A stretch of 64,000 bases of DNA from JAAYBG01 sp964411675. GTDB taxonomy: Bacteria; Bacillota_I; Bacilli_A; ML615J-28; CAG-698. Below the pieces are notes generated by a model, which saw only the letters and a program-made list of their open reading frames with translations, was not told the origin of the DNA and did no database searches. Each line of letters starts with the position of its first letter. The first letter of the stretch is position 1. Made by a program: the position numbers and the translations under genes. Location: the NCBI GenBank assembly GCA_964411675.1, contig CAYPLR010000003.1, positions 1-64,000 on the forward strand, in the 5' to 3' direction. Positions 8,636-17,150 of the stretch are shown here, piece by piece.

Positions 8636-8653
8636 ATTAGTTTTAAAACTAAT
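8636..8653. promoter_or_regulatory. Probable MarR operator (18-bp perfect palindrome)
   Basis: ATTAGTTTTAAAACTAAT is a perfect 9+9 palindrome placed directly after the -10 box and before the Shine-Dalgarno of the MarR gene. MarR dimers typically bind palindromes of this size and repress their own operons. Position and symmetry are seen; binding is inference. Confidence 0.7.
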
Positions 8654-8667
8654 ATAGGTGAATAGAA

Positions 8668-9129
8668 ATGAATGATAGAAAAATGCACAAGAAAAATATG
8701 TTAATGCTTGTCAACGAATTGTCACGAATGATTCGTAATTGGATCCGTGTTGAAGCCGATAAAGTGGGGGTGACAGCAACATATCGCCCGATTATTATGA
8801 TGCTTTCGTTTCAAGATGGATTAACGCAATTAGATATTGCAAAGAATACTCACATGGCACCGCCAACGATTTCGCTAACATTACAAAAAATGGAAGCAAG
8901 TAAATTAGTACGGCGAGAAGAAGATGCCGATGATAAACGTCAAGTTAGAATTTACATTACTGACGAAGGACGAAAGTTAGATCAAGAAATGAAAAAAATA
9001 ATTCAGAAAATGGAAAGTGTTGCTTTCGTGAATGTCTCACCTCAAGAACAAAAAGTTGTTGAAGAGATATTAGAAAAGACAGTGTGCAATCTATTGAATG
9101 CAGGAGGATTTGATGAAGAAAATTCTTAA
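8668..9129 (+). CDS. MarR-family transcriptional regulator
   Basis: A 153-residue winged-helix protein. The recognition helix region reads TQLDIAKNTHMAPPTISLTL and is followed by the wing motif ADDKRQVRIYITDEGRKL, both typical of MarR. It probably represses the operon until an inducer or drug binds. It overlaps the first ABC gene by 17 bases, so regulator and transporter are one unit, as in BmrR/LmrR-like drug efflux loci. The start is supported by AGGTG at 8656-8660. Confidence 0.93.
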   Translation: MNDRKMHKKNMLMLVNELSRMIRNWIRVEADKVGVTATYRPIIMMLSFQDGLTQLDIAKNTHMAPPTISLTLQKMEASKLVRREEDADDKRQVRIYITDEGRKLDQEMKKIIQKMESVAFVNVSPQEQKVVEEILEKTVCNLLNAGGFDEENS

Positions 9130-10900
9130 ATATTTAAAACCATATTGGTTTATGGCATTATTAGCTCCGATATTTATGGGAGTGGAGGTATTTTTTGAAC
9201 TTCTTCAACCAAAATTAATGCAAAAGATTGTTGATAATGGAGTATTATCAACAACATTAAATTTATCCGAGAAAATAGATGTTGTTTTAAATACTGGTTT
9301 GATGATGTTGTTATATGTTGCAATTGCGGGAATAGGTGGTATTTTATCTGCTGCTTTTGCTTCCGCTGCTGCTAATTCATTTGGAAATGATGTTCGTAAA
9401 GCCGCATTTTCTCGTGTAGTTGACTTATCTTTTGAACAAAAAGACAAATTTACTACAGGATCTCTAGTAACTCGAATTACTAATGATGTAACACAAATCC
9501 AAAATTTTATTATGATGTCGATTCGAATGTTTGTTAGAACCATATTCCTATTTATTGGTGGAATTGTGATGATGTACATTACTAGTCCTAAATTTGCGAT
9601 GGTCCTTGGAATTATCCTTCCGATTCAAGTGTTAATTATTATCTATTTTTTAAGAAAAGCTTTACCGATTTTCAAACAAGTGCAAAATAAAATAGATACT
9701 GTAAATTCTGTTGTTCAAGAAAATGTCAATGGGGTACGCGTAGTGAAAGCTTATACCCGAGAAGATTATGAGTCAAAAAAATTTGCTCGTGCCAATGAAG
9801 ATTTGTCATTAACAACATTGAAAGTTCAAAAGATATTTGCTATTGTTAATCCATTAATGACTATCTTTCTATATATTATAGTAGTTGCTGTCATCTACCT
9901 AGGAGCTCAACAAATTCATATTGATTTACCAGAAATTTTAAACAGCACAGGTAATCCAATGACAGTAGGTAAAGTCATGGCAGGACTTACTTATATTTCT
10001 CAAATTTTAATGTCAGTGATTATGTTAGCAATGATAGTTCAATCTGTTACACGTGCAAAAGTATCGATTGATCGATTAAATGCTGTTCTAGATAGTGATC
10101 CAATAGTAATGGATTGTGTTTCTTGTGATGAAAGACCAATGTCTTCTCAAGTAGGAACCATTGAATATCGAAATGTCAATTTTAATTATCCTAATTTAAT
10201 AGGAAAACCAGTCATTTCTAATTTTAACTTAAAAATAGAAAAGGGAGAAAGTCTAGCTATATTAGGATCTACAGGAAGTGGTAAAAGTTCACTGGTTAAT
10301 TTAATTCCTCGTTTTTATGATACTACATCGGGAACAGTACTAGTGAATGGAGTGGATGTAAAAGAATATCATTTACAGGAACTTCGAGGTAAAATTAGCA
10401 TTGTCTTGCAACAAGCAGAATTGTTTTCTGGAACTATTAAAGAAAACCTTTTATGGGGGAATGAATCTGCCAATGAAGAAGAACTAGTAAAGTATGCTAA
10501 GATTGCTCAAGCGGATGATTTTATTCGTAGTTTTACGGATGGCTATGATACAACCATTAGTGAAAAAGGCTCTAGCCTTTCAGGAGGTCAAAAACAAAGA
10601 TTATCAATCGCTCGGGCATTATTGAAAAAGCCAGAAATTCTAATCTTTGATGATGCAACGAGTGCTCTAGATCTAGCAACAGAAGCAAATCTTTATAAAG
10701 CACTACGAGCAAATCTTCAGGATACAACATTAATTATTATTGCACAACGAGTTGCTAGTGCTAAAAATGCAAATAAAATTGCAATTATTGATAATGGAAC
10801 CTTAGTTGCTTGTGATACTCATGATGTTTTAATTCAAACTTGTTCAATATATCAAGATATTTATCATTCACAATTGAATCGAGGTGAAGAAGATGAATAG
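9113..10900 (+). CDS. ABC exporter subunit with degenerate ATP site (BmrC/LmrC type)
   Basis: A 595-residue half-transporter with six membrane helices (about residues 1-320) and a nucleotide-binding domain. Walker A is GSTGSGKSS and the signature LSGGQ is canonical. Walker B is followed by Asp (IFDDATSALD) instead of the catalytic Glu, and the H-loop His is Gln (IIAQRVAS). These are the marks of the non-hydrolysing half of heterodimeric exporters. Its partner is the next gene. AGGAGG at 9102-9107 selects the ATG at 9113 over the upstream in-frame start. Role: probably drug or peptide export. Confidence 0.92.
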   Translation: MKKILKYLKPYWFMALLAPIFMGVEVFFELLQPKLMQKIVDNGVLSTTLNLSEKIDVVLNTGLMMLLYVAIAGIGGILSAAFASAAANSFGNDVRKAAFSRVVDLSFEQKDKFTTGSLVTRITNDVTQIQNFIMMSIRMFVRTIFLFIGGIVMMYITSPKFAMVLGIILPIQVLIIIYFLRKALPIFKQVQNKIDTVNSVVQENVNGVRVVKAYTREDYESKKFARANEDLSLTTLKVQKIFAIVNPLMTIFLYIIVVAVIYLGAQQIHIDLPEILNSTGNPMTVGKVMAGLTYISQILMSVIMLAMIVQSVTRAKVSIDRLNAVLDSDPIVMDCVSCDERPMSSQVGTIEYRNVNFNYPNLIGKPVISNFNLKIEKGESLAILGSTGSGKSSLVNLIPRFYDTTSGTVLVNGVDVKEYHLQELRGKISIVLQQAELFSGTIKENLLWGNESANEEELVKYAKIAQADDFIRSFTDGYDTTISEKGSSLSGGQKQRLSIARALLKKPEILIFDDATSALDLATEANLYKALRANLQDTTLIIIAQRVASAKNANKIAIIDNGTLVACDTHDVLIQTCSIYQDIYHSQLNRGEEDE

Positions 10901-12782
10901 TAAATCTCCATCACCACAAAGAATAGTTCCAGGCGGTCGTGGTCCAGGTAGTGGTGGACCAATGCGATCAAGTATATTTGGTGAAAAGCCGAAAGATATT
11001 AAAAAAACTTTAAAACGATTAATCAAGTATATTGGTAGTAATCGACACTTATTTTATTCCTTAATTATCATGGTTCTATTTGTGACTATTTTGGCATTGG
11101 TAGGCCCTTATTTACAAGGAATTGCCATCGACACTATTACCATCAATAAAGACAAAGGAAAACTAGATGTTGATTTTACTCGTTTGTATATTACCTTAGC
11201 AGCTATTTTAGGAACCTATTTATTATCAAGCGGATTTAGTTATTTCCAAGGTATTTTCGCTGCAAAATTATCGCAGAATACAGTGAAAACAATGAGGAAA
11301 GATTTGTTTGACCATATTGTTAAATTACCAGTGAAATATACAGATACCCATGCTCATGGAGATATCATGAGTCGAATGACTAATGATGTGGATAGTATTT
11401 CCAATACCATATCGCAATCAATCGGTTCTTTATTCTCAGGAGTATTGTCAGTGGTTGGTACGGTTGTTGTCATGTTGACATTAAACTGGTTCTTAACAGC
11501 GATTAGTTTTATTTCTGTTATTCTAACAATTTTAGTAACGGGAATCCTAACAAAGTATATGAAGAAGTATTTCAAACGTCAACAAACCTTATTAGGACAA
11601 CTAAATGGCCATGTTGAAGAAGTAGTAACGGGCTATAAAACGGTTACCGCTTATTCAAAAGAAGAAAAAGTAAAAAATGAATTTAATATGATTAGTAACG
11701 ATTTAAAGAAAACAGGTATCAAAGCTCAAATCTTAGGTGGAATTATGGGACCCGTAATGGGTATTATCAATAACCTTAGTTTCTTATTGATTTGCGGCTT
11801 TGGTGGTTGGTTAGCAGCAACTGAAAATAATCTTGGAAGTTGGGTAGCAACGACAATTGTTACCATAGGTACCTTACAAATCTTTATTCAATATACCAAA
11901 CGTTTCGCTCGTCCAATTGTTGAAATAGCCAATTTATGGGCTCAAGTGCAATCTTCTATGGCAGCAGCAGAACGGGTATTTGAAATCATGGATTATCCGC
12001 TAGAGGTTGATGAAGGGAAAATATCAGTAAAGGGCAAAAAATTCTTAGGTAATATCAATTTTGACCAAGTCAATTTTTCCTATGTACAAGGAGAACAAGT
12101 ATTAAAAAACTTCAGTTTGGATGTAAAACCAGGACAAAAAATCGCTCTTGTTGGCGCTACGGGTAGTGGAAAAACAACCGTAGTAAATTTATTAATGAGG
12201 TTTTATGATGCCGACAGTGGTAAGATATCGATTGATGGAATTAACATCAATGATATTCCTAAAGAAGAACTTCGTCAAATGGTTGCTATCGTTCTTCAAG
12301 ATACCATTTTATTTTCTGAAACGATTGAACAAAACATTCGCTATGGTCGATTAGAAGCTACCTTTGATGAGATTGTTAAGAGTGCAGAAATGAGTAATTC
12401 TAATTACTTCATTGAACGATTACCAGACAGATATAATACACTATTGAGTGAATCAGGAGGTAATCTAAGCCATGGTCAGCGACAATTATTGTCAATTGCT
12501 CGTGCTATTTTAGCGGATCCAAAGATTCTAATTCTTGATGAAGCGACTTCTAGTGTAGATACCAGAACAGAAATGAATATTCAAGATGCTATGGTTGCTT
12601 TAATGAAGAACAGAACCAGTTTAATTATCGCTCACCGTCTATCAACCATTCAAGATGCTGATTTAATTATTGTTATGGATCAAGGTGAAGTTGTTGAAAA
12701 AGGAAATCATCGCGAATTGTTGAAGAAGAAAGGTCGCTATTACGATTTATATCAAACACAATTTGCTGGTAGAGAAATATAA
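10893..12782 (+). CDS. ABC exporter subunit with canonical Walker B (BmrD/LmrD type)
   Basis: A 629-residue half-transporter with a Gly/Pro/Ser-rich N-terminal tail, six membrane helices and an NBD. Walker A is GATGSGKTT, Walker B LILDEATSSVD keeps the catalytic Glu, and the H-loop His is present (IIAHRLST). Its signature is LSHGQ rather than LSGGQ. In a heterodimer this altered signature faces the altered Walker B of the partner, so one composite ATP site is degenerate and one is active, a consistent asymmetric pair. GAGGTG at 10881-10886 supports ATG 10893, which overlaps the previous stop codon. Confidence 0.93.
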   Translation: MNSKSPSPQRIVPGGRGPGSGGPMRSSIFGEKPKDIKKTLKRLIKYIGSNRHLFYSLIIMVLFVTILALVGPYLQGIAIDTITINKDKGKLDVDFTRLYITLAAILGTYLLSSGFSYFQGIFAAKLSQNTVKTMRKDLFDHIVKLPVKYTDTHAHGDIMSRMTNDVDSISNTISQSIGSLFSGVLSVVGTVVVMLTLNWFLTAISFISVILTILVTGILTKYMKKYFKRQQTLLGQLNGHVEEVVTGYKTVTAYSKEEKVKNEFNMISNDLKKTGIKAQILGGIMGPVMGIINNLSFLLICGFGGWLAATENNLGSWVATTIVTIGTLQIFIQYTKRFARPIVEIANLWAQVQSSMAAAERVFEIMDYPLEVDEGKISVKGKKFLGNINFDQVNFSYVQGEQVLKNFSLDVKPGQKIALVGATGSGKTTVVNLLMRFYDADSGKISIDGININDIPKEELRQMVAIVLQDTILFSETIEQNIRYGRLEATFDEIVKSAEMSNSNYFIERLPDRYNTLLSESGGNLSHGQRQLLSIARAILADPKILILDEATSSVDTRTEMNIQDAMVALMKNRTSLIIAHRLSTIQDADLIIVMDQGEVVEKGNHRELLKKKGRYYDLYQTQFAGREI

Positions 12783-12810
12783 AAAAGAAGTCGAATTTTC
12801 GACTTCTTTT
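12783..12810. terminator. Bidirectional terminator between convergent genes
   Basis: Perfect 12-bp inverted repeat AAAAGAAGTCGA/TCGACTTCTTTT with A and T tracts on both sides. It lies between the ABC gene and the HAD gene on the opposite strand. Confidence 0.9.
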
Positions 12811-12812
12811 CT

Positions 12813-13517
12813 TTATAGATACTGGTAAAGATCTTCTAACTTCGATATTTTGATAAAATTGGTCTCTTGATTAGAATTAGGACGTACGGTAATTAAAATA
12901 GGATTAATTCCATGCTTTTTTGCTCCCTCAAGATTCATTAAAATATCATCAATAAATACGGTTTCTTCTGGTTTGCATTGCATTTTTTGGAGTGCATCTT
13001 GATACATAACACTATCAGGTTTAAAAGCATTTAATTCACAACTAAAAGTAATGGTTGAAAAATACTGCAAAAGATCATAATGCTCCAGCATCTTTTTCGT
13101 TGCTGGATAGGTATCAGAGATAATTCCTAATTTATATTTTTTACTTAAGGTAGACAATACTTCTTTCACATTAGGAAAAAGGATAAAATTGTCATAATTA
13201 TAGACTAAATCATCAATAATTGCGGTAATCTTTTTGGAATCGAGATTCAATTCTGGTAATAAAGAAGCCAGTATTTCATAGTAATGATAGAAACGATCGT
13301 ATTGTTCTTGAACCGTCAGTACTAAATGATAGTTGTTTAAGTAAGTGTTCGCTTCTTTAAAAGCGTGTTTTCTTTTACTTTCTTCAATGTTATTCAAATC
13401 ATCACGAGTAAAATATTCTAGAGCTTTAATAGGAATTGTCCAACTATGAGTGGAAGGTTGACATAAGGTCCAACCGATATCGAAGAAAATCCCTTTGATA
13501 TTTTTTAGTTTGTTCAT
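12813..13517 (-). CDS. HAD-superfamily hydrolase
   Basis: A 234-residue cytosolic haloacid-dehalogenase-type protein, probably a small-metabolite phosphatase. Motif I is FFDIGWT, with the nucleophile Asp present but Gly in place of the usual second Asp. Motif II is GIISDTY, and motif IV is VFIDDILMNLEGAKKHG. The helical cap lies between motifs I and II, as in subfamily IA. The altered motif I occurs in other HAD-IA branches but makes the exact reaction uncertain. The start is supported by AAGGGAG upstream on the minus strand. Confidence 0.85.
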   Translation of the reverse strand: MNKLKNIKGIFFDIGWTLCQPSTHSWTIPIKALEYFTRDDLNNIEESKRKHAFKEANTYLNNYHLVLTVQEQYDRFYHYYEILASLLPELNLDSKKITAIIDDLVYNYDNFILFPNVKEVLSTLSKKYKLGIISDTYPATKKMLEHYDLLQYFSTITFSCELNAFKPDSVMYQDALQKMQCKPEETVFIDDILMNLEGAKKHGINPILITVRPNSNQETNFIKISKLEDLYQYL

Positions 13518-13547
13518 AGACTCCCTTTCTTAAAAATCATTGATATC

Positions 13548-13576
13548 ATTATATATGATTTCAATTTAATTTTCAA
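13548..13576 (-). promoter_or_regulatory. Promoter of the HAD gene
   Basis: On the minus strand TTGAAA (13571-13576) and TATAAT (13548-13553) are separated by 17 bp. Confidence 0.7.
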
Positions 13577-13588
13577 GGCTCAATTATC

Positions 13589-13617
13589 TTGCAATAAAAA
13601 AGTATTTATAGTACAAT
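13589..13617 (+). promoter_or_regulatory. Promoter of the zinc-ribbon gene
   Basis: TTGCAA (13589-13594), 17-bp spacer, TACAAT (13612-13617), 25 bp before the ATG. Confidence 0.72.
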
Positions 13618-13642
13618 GAAAAGGTAAATTTGAGGTGGAAAA

Positions 13643-14134
13643 ATGAATAAAAGCGAACAAGAACAAACAAAAAAGCGTCAATTATTTCGAAAATTAGGCC
13701 TACTATTTCTTATTCCAGGAATTGTCATGATGGCTATTGGTATGATTTCATTTTTCACATCATTTGGTACTTTTGAGACACCTAAATTCTTTTTTCTTAC
13801 CTTTATAAGCATACCTTTCATCTTTTTAGGTGCTGTTTTTTCAAGTCTGGGATATATGAAATCCTATGCTAACTATACTAGTAAAGAATTACGACCTGTT
13901 GCAAAAGATAACATCAATTACATGGTGGATGGAACGAAAGAGAGCATTGGGGATTTGATTCGTGAGGTAAAAACTGAAAAAATCAAATGTTCTAATTGTG
14001 GTGAATATAATGATAAAGATGCTAAATTCTGTGATAATTGTGGAAAAGCATTGGTTAATGTATGCAAATATTGCCATGAAGAAAATGAAAATGATGCAAA
14101 ATATTGCAAAAATTGTGGGAAAGAGATTGAATAG
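13643..14134 (+). CDS. Membrane protein with two C-terminal zinc ribbons
   Basis: A 163-residue protein of unknown function. Two hydrophobic segments span about residues 18-42 and 50-72. The C-terminal part has two CxxC...CxxC zinc ribbons (CSNCGEYND...CDNCG and CKYCH...CKNCG) facing the cytosol if the N terminus is inside. Such double-ribbon membrane proteins are common in Bacillota and have no assigned role. It is followed after 9 bases by the guanylate-kinase-like gene, probably in the same transcript. Confidence 0.85.
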   Translation: MNKSEQEQTKKRQLFRKLGLLFLIPGIVMMAIGMISFFTSFGTFETPKFFFLTFISIPFIFLGAVFSSLGYMKSYANYTSKELRPVAKDNINYMVDGTKESIGDLIREVKTEKIKCSNCGEYNDKDAKFCDNCGKALVNVCKYCHEENENDAKYCKNCGKEIE

Positions 14135-14143
14135 AGGAATCCT

Positions 14144-14674
14144 ATGTTGATTTTAGTAGGCCCAAGTGCAAGTGGTAAAACTGAAATAGCAAATATCTTG
14201 ATTAGCGACTACCATATGAAGAAGGTAGTAACTTATACAACAAGACCCATTAGGGTCAATGAGGTAGCAGGAGTTTCCTATAATTTTGTTTCTATGGATG
14301 AATTCATAAAGATGAAAGAAAACGATGAATTTGTAGAAACAACATTTTATAATAATAATTACTATGGAACCAGAAAAAAAGATGTTTCATCTGAAAAAAT
14401 AGTGGTGCTTGATTTGAATGGGCTACAGTCATTTCAAGAGAAGATGCCAGATGCTGTTTTTTCTGTTTATTTAGATACAGCTGAAGAGACTAGAATTTTA
14501 CGAATGGCTCTTCGTGGGGATAGTCGGGAACAAATTGAAAAGCGTATCATCAATGATCGTCAGTTATTTGATAAAGATAAAATAAAGGTTAATCATATGA
14601 TTAAAAACGAACATACAAGTTTAGAAAAATTAGCAGAGACGATTCATGAAATCTATATAAAGAATATAAAGTAG
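14144..14674 (+). CDS. Guanylate-kinase-like P-loop protein
   Basis: A 176-residue protein with the P-loop GPSASGKTE, the GMP-binding style motif TYTTRPIRVNE and a YYGT motif, in the order found in guanylate kinase. It is shorter than housekeeping Gmk (about 205 residues) and its P-loop and lid differ, so it may be a paralogue with another nucleotide or even a non-enzymatic role. Whether the genome has a second, standard gmk cannot be seen here. AGAGGAAT lies just before the ATG. Confidence 0.75.
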   Translation: MLILVGPSASGKTEIANILISDYHMKKVVTYTTRPIRVNEVAGVSYNFVSMDEFIKMKENDEFVETTFYNNNYYGTRKKDVSSEKIVVLDLNGLQSFQEKMPDAVFSVYLDTAEETRILRMALRGDSREQIEKRIINDRQLFDKDKIKVNHMIKNEHTSLEKLAETIHEIYIKNIK

Positions 14675-14694
14675 TAGTAAATTTTATTTGAATA

Positions 14695-14703
14695 TGATAT
14701 AAT
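14695..14703 (+). promoter_or_regulatory. Extended -10 promoter of pduL
   Basis: TGaTATAAT with no good -35 element, 28 bp before the start of pduL. Confidence 0.6.
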
Positions 14704-14731
14704 ACATAGAAGTTATGGAGGAAATTGTATC

Positions 14732-15307
14732 ATGAGTAATAAAGTATTAGTAGAAACATCTGCTCGCCATGTTCACTTATCACCAGCTGATTTGGAAACG
14801 TTGTTTGGCAAAGGAGCAAAATTAACAATTAAAAAAATGCTTTCTCAACCTGGCCAATATGCCTGTGAAGAAAAAGTTACTGTGGTAGGTCCCAAGAAGA
14901 GTATTCCAAACGTTTCTATCTTAGGTCCAGTTAGAGGAAAAACACAAGTCGAAGTTTCAGCAACAGATGCTAGAACTATAGGAGTAGATATTGTAATTAG
15001 AGAATCTGGAGATATCGCTAAAACTCCAGGATGTAAGTTAATAGGTCCTAATGGAGAAATTGAAATCTCTGAGGGAACAATTGTAGCGAAAAGACACATT
15101 CACTTAACACCTAAAGACGCTGAAGAAATGGGTTTGAAGGATAAACAAGTGGTATGTGTAAAAGTAGAAAATGATCAAAGATCAATAATTTTTGGCGATG
15201 TTGTGATTCGCGTTAGAGAAGATTTTGCTGCTGCAATGCATATTGATACAGATGAATCAAATGCAGGAGCTGTTGGCATGAACACTTACGGTGAAATTAT
15301 TAAATAG
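14732..15307 (+). CDS. pduL: Phosphate propanoyltransferase / phosphotransacylase PduL
   Basis: Transfers an acyl group between CoA and phosphate; with acetate or propionate kinase it yields ATP. The 191-residue protein shows two zinc-binding HxH motifs (SARHVHLS near residue 12 and AKRHIHLT near residue 124) and the C-terminal MHIDTDESNAG motif, the hallmarks of PduL. There is no N-terminal encapsulation peptide, and no microcompartment genes are nearby, so it likely acts as the free housekeeping phosphotransacylase in place of Pta. ackA at 31147 would be its partner. Confidence 0.92.
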   Translation: MSNKVLVETSARHVHLSPADLETLFGKGAKLTIKKMLSQPGQYACEEKVTVVGPKKSIPNVSILGPVRGKTQVEVSATDARTIGVDIVIRESGDIAKTPGCKLIGPNGEIEISEGTIVAKRHIHLTPKDAEEMGLKDKQVVCVKVENDQRSIIFGDVVIRVREDFAAAMHIDTDESNAGAVGMNTYGEIIK

Positions 15308-15314
15308 AGAATCT

Positions 15315-15341
15315 ACTACTTGCTAAGCAAGTAGTTTTTTT
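15315..15341 (+). terminator. Terminator after pduL
   Basis: Perfect 9-bp stem ACTACTTGC/GCAAGTAGT with a 3-nt loop and seven T. The MATE gene starts only 10 bases later and has no promoter of its own that I can see, so some read-through is likely. Confidence 0.9.
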
Positions 15342-15351
15342 AGGAGAACTT

Positions 15352-16740
15352 ATGAAAAAACTAAAACGCTTAATTGGAACGAAAGCATTCTATACAGCAG
15401 TTATAGCAATAGTAATTCCCATTATGCTACAACAAGGACTAACAAGTTTTGTTAGTTTATTAGATAATATTATGGTAGGCCGCTTAGATGCCGATTCTAT
15501 TGCAGGAGTGGCTGTCAGTAATCAAATTATATTTCTTTTTATTACAGTAACAATTGGTGGTCTTGCAGGACCAGGAATATTTGTTTCTCAATATTTCGGA
15601 GCCAAGGATGATGAACATCTTCGTCAATCATTTCGATTTAAAGTAATCCTTGCTCTATCTGTTACAGTAATTGCCATGCTAATTTTTTCTATCTTTGGAG
15701 AACAAATCATTCGATTGGTATTTGATAACGATGAAGTATCAGAGGAAATAGCCGTTAGTCGTGGTCTTGAATATTTAAAAATTATCGTCATATCATTACC
15801 ATTCTTTTCAATCTCTCAAGTTATTGCTACAACATTAAGGGAAATAGGAAAAGTAAAAATTCCGCTTGTTAGTAGTGTTACTGCAGTATTGGTCAATGCA
15901 ATTTTAAACTATATTTTAATTTTTGGTAAACTAGGATTTCCTGCTCTTGGTGTAGCAGGAGCAGCCTATGCTACCCTAGCAAGTAGAGTAGTGGAGATGA
16001 TGATTCTTTTTGTAATGATGTTTATAAAACGTTATTCCTTTACTAAAAATTTATTCTCTCCTTTTCATATTGAAAAAGGACTAGTAAAATCGATTACTAG
16101 GAAAGGAACTCCATTATTACTAAACGAATTATTTTGGGGATTGGGTTCAACATTAATTATGTTTAGCTTTGCTTTACGAGGGAAAGCTGTTGTGGCTGCT
16201 TTAAGCATATCTTCAGCTGCATCTAACCTATTGTTTGTTGTTTTTGGAGCATTAGGAATGGGAATCGCTATTTTTGTTGGAAAAGAACTTGGGGCAAATC
16301 GAATCGATGAAGCAAAAGATAATGCCAACAAACTTCTTGCTTTTGCTGTGTTTGTTGCGATTATTTCTTCTGCTCTATATTCATTAGTGTCTCCTTATAT
16401 TCCTCTCATCTATAATGTTGATGATAATATTAGACACTTAGCAACTTCGTTTATTCTTGTTATTTGCTGCTGTATGCCAATCTTTACCTTCAATGTTGGT
16501 TGTTTCTTCATCTTACGATCTGGTGGTAAAACCATCAATACTATGATTTTTGATTCTGGATTTCAAATCTTATATAGTTTACCATTAGCGTTTATTCTAT
16601 CAAAATATCTTTCTTTGGACATGGTCATTGTGTATGCAATTGTTCAGGGTTCGGACTTATTGAAATCATTTATAGGGTATGCTTTTGTAAGAAGTGGGAA
16701 ATGGGCAACCAATTTAACAACATCTCATTTAATTGATTAA
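15352..16740 (+). CDS. MATE-family efflux transporter
   Basis: A 462-residue integral membrane protein with about 12 predicted helices in two similar halves. The N-terminal region (QQGLTSFVSLLDNIMVGRLD) is the characteristic MATE/NorM/DinF signature. Such pumps export cationic drugs or metabolites against Na+ or H+. TAGGAG precedes the ATG. The substrate cannot be told from sequence. Confidence 0.93.
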   Translation: MKKLKRLIGTKAFYTAVIAIVIPIMLQQGLTSFVSLLDNIMVGRLDADSIAGVAVSNQIIFLFITVTIGGLAGPGIFVSQYFGAKDDEHLRQSFRFKVILALSVTVIAMLIFSIFGEQIIRLVFDNDEVSEEIAVSRGLEYLKIIVISLPFFSISQVIATTLREIGKVKIPLVSSVTAVLVNAILNYILIFGKLGFPALGVAGAAYATLASRVVEMMILFVMMFIKRYSFTKNLFSPFHIEKGLVKSITRKGTPLLLNELFWGLGSTLIMFSFALRGKAVVAALSISSAASNLLFVVFGALGMGIAIFVGKELGANRIDEAKDNANKLLAFAVFVAIISSALYSLVSPYIPLIYNVDDNIRHLATSFILVICCCMPIFTFNVGCFFILRSGGKTINTMIFDSGFQILYSLPLAFILSKYLSLDMVIVYAIVQGSDLLKSFIGYAFVRSGKWATNLTTSHLID

Positions 16741-16764
16741 ACTCTTCCAAAAGAAGAGTTTTTT
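16739..16764 (+). terminator. Terminator after the MATE gene
   Basis: Stem AACTCTTC/GAAGAGTT with a 5-nt loop and a T run. Confidence 0.88.
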
Positions 16765-16786
16765 AGTTACTTTTTTTAAAAAAACA

Positions 16787-16815
16787 TTGATTTTAAAACA
16801 TCAATATAGTATAAT
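16787..16815 (+). promoter_or_regulatory. Promoter of tRNA-Lys
   Basis: TTGATT (16787-16792), 17-bp spacer, TATAAT (16810-16815), 15 bp before the mature tRNA. Confidence 0.82.
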
Positions 16816-16830
16816 AATAAAGGTTCAAAT

Positions 16831-16906
16831 GCATTCTTAGCTCAGTTGGCAGAGCAACTGACTCTTAATCAGTGGGTCCGGGGTTCGAGCCCCCGAGAGT
16901 GTACCA
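16831..16906 (+). tRNA. tRNA-Lys (anticodon CTT)
   Basis: A 76-nt cloverleaf with encoded CCA. Acceptor GCATTCT pairs with AGAGTGT (two G-U pairs). The D arm is GCTC/GAGC. The anticodon stem is ACTGA/TCAGT with loop CTCTTAA, giving anticodon CTT. The T arm is CGGGG/CCCCG with TTCGAGC. The prophage remnant starts right after it, so the 3' end is the likely integration site. Confidence 0.97.
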
Positions 16907-17150
16907 GTTAAATTCAAAGCAAATTTAGTCTAAAAATAGGCTAAAATGCTCAAAAATAGGGCAAAATCAACGTATTTCGAGTGCTTTGGTTTTGCTTTTA
17001 TTTTGATTTTGTGAAATCGTATGTGTCAAAATGTGTGTCAAATATGTAATGTTATATCAACTGATTTTTATCCAAGAATATCTCTAATCATGATTAGATC
17101 TACATCAGCTGAATATAATCTACTTACAAATATGTAACACAAGAAATATT
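16907..17150. other. Island junction: no gene; repeats typical of an integration site
   Basis: No intact gene. Two imperfect direct repeats, CTAAAAATAGGCTAAAA (16930-16946) and CTCAAAAATAGGGCAAAA (16949-16966), lie 24 bases after the tRNA. The minus strand from 17041 to 16967 has a short open frame ending ...LEIR with an LTHILTH motif that resembles the tail of some tyrosine integrases, but it is too short to be sure. From 17042 to 17150 I see nothing recognisable. Confidence 0.4.

Noticed and set aside
13889..14109. Minus-strand frames opposite the zinc-ribbon gene
   Set aside because: They mirror the Cys codons of the real gene and have no start signals.
16967..17041. Calling a tyrosine integrase gene on the minus strand
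   Set aside because: Only about 25 codons of tail-like sequence with no catalytic motif; kept only as a hint in the junction entry.
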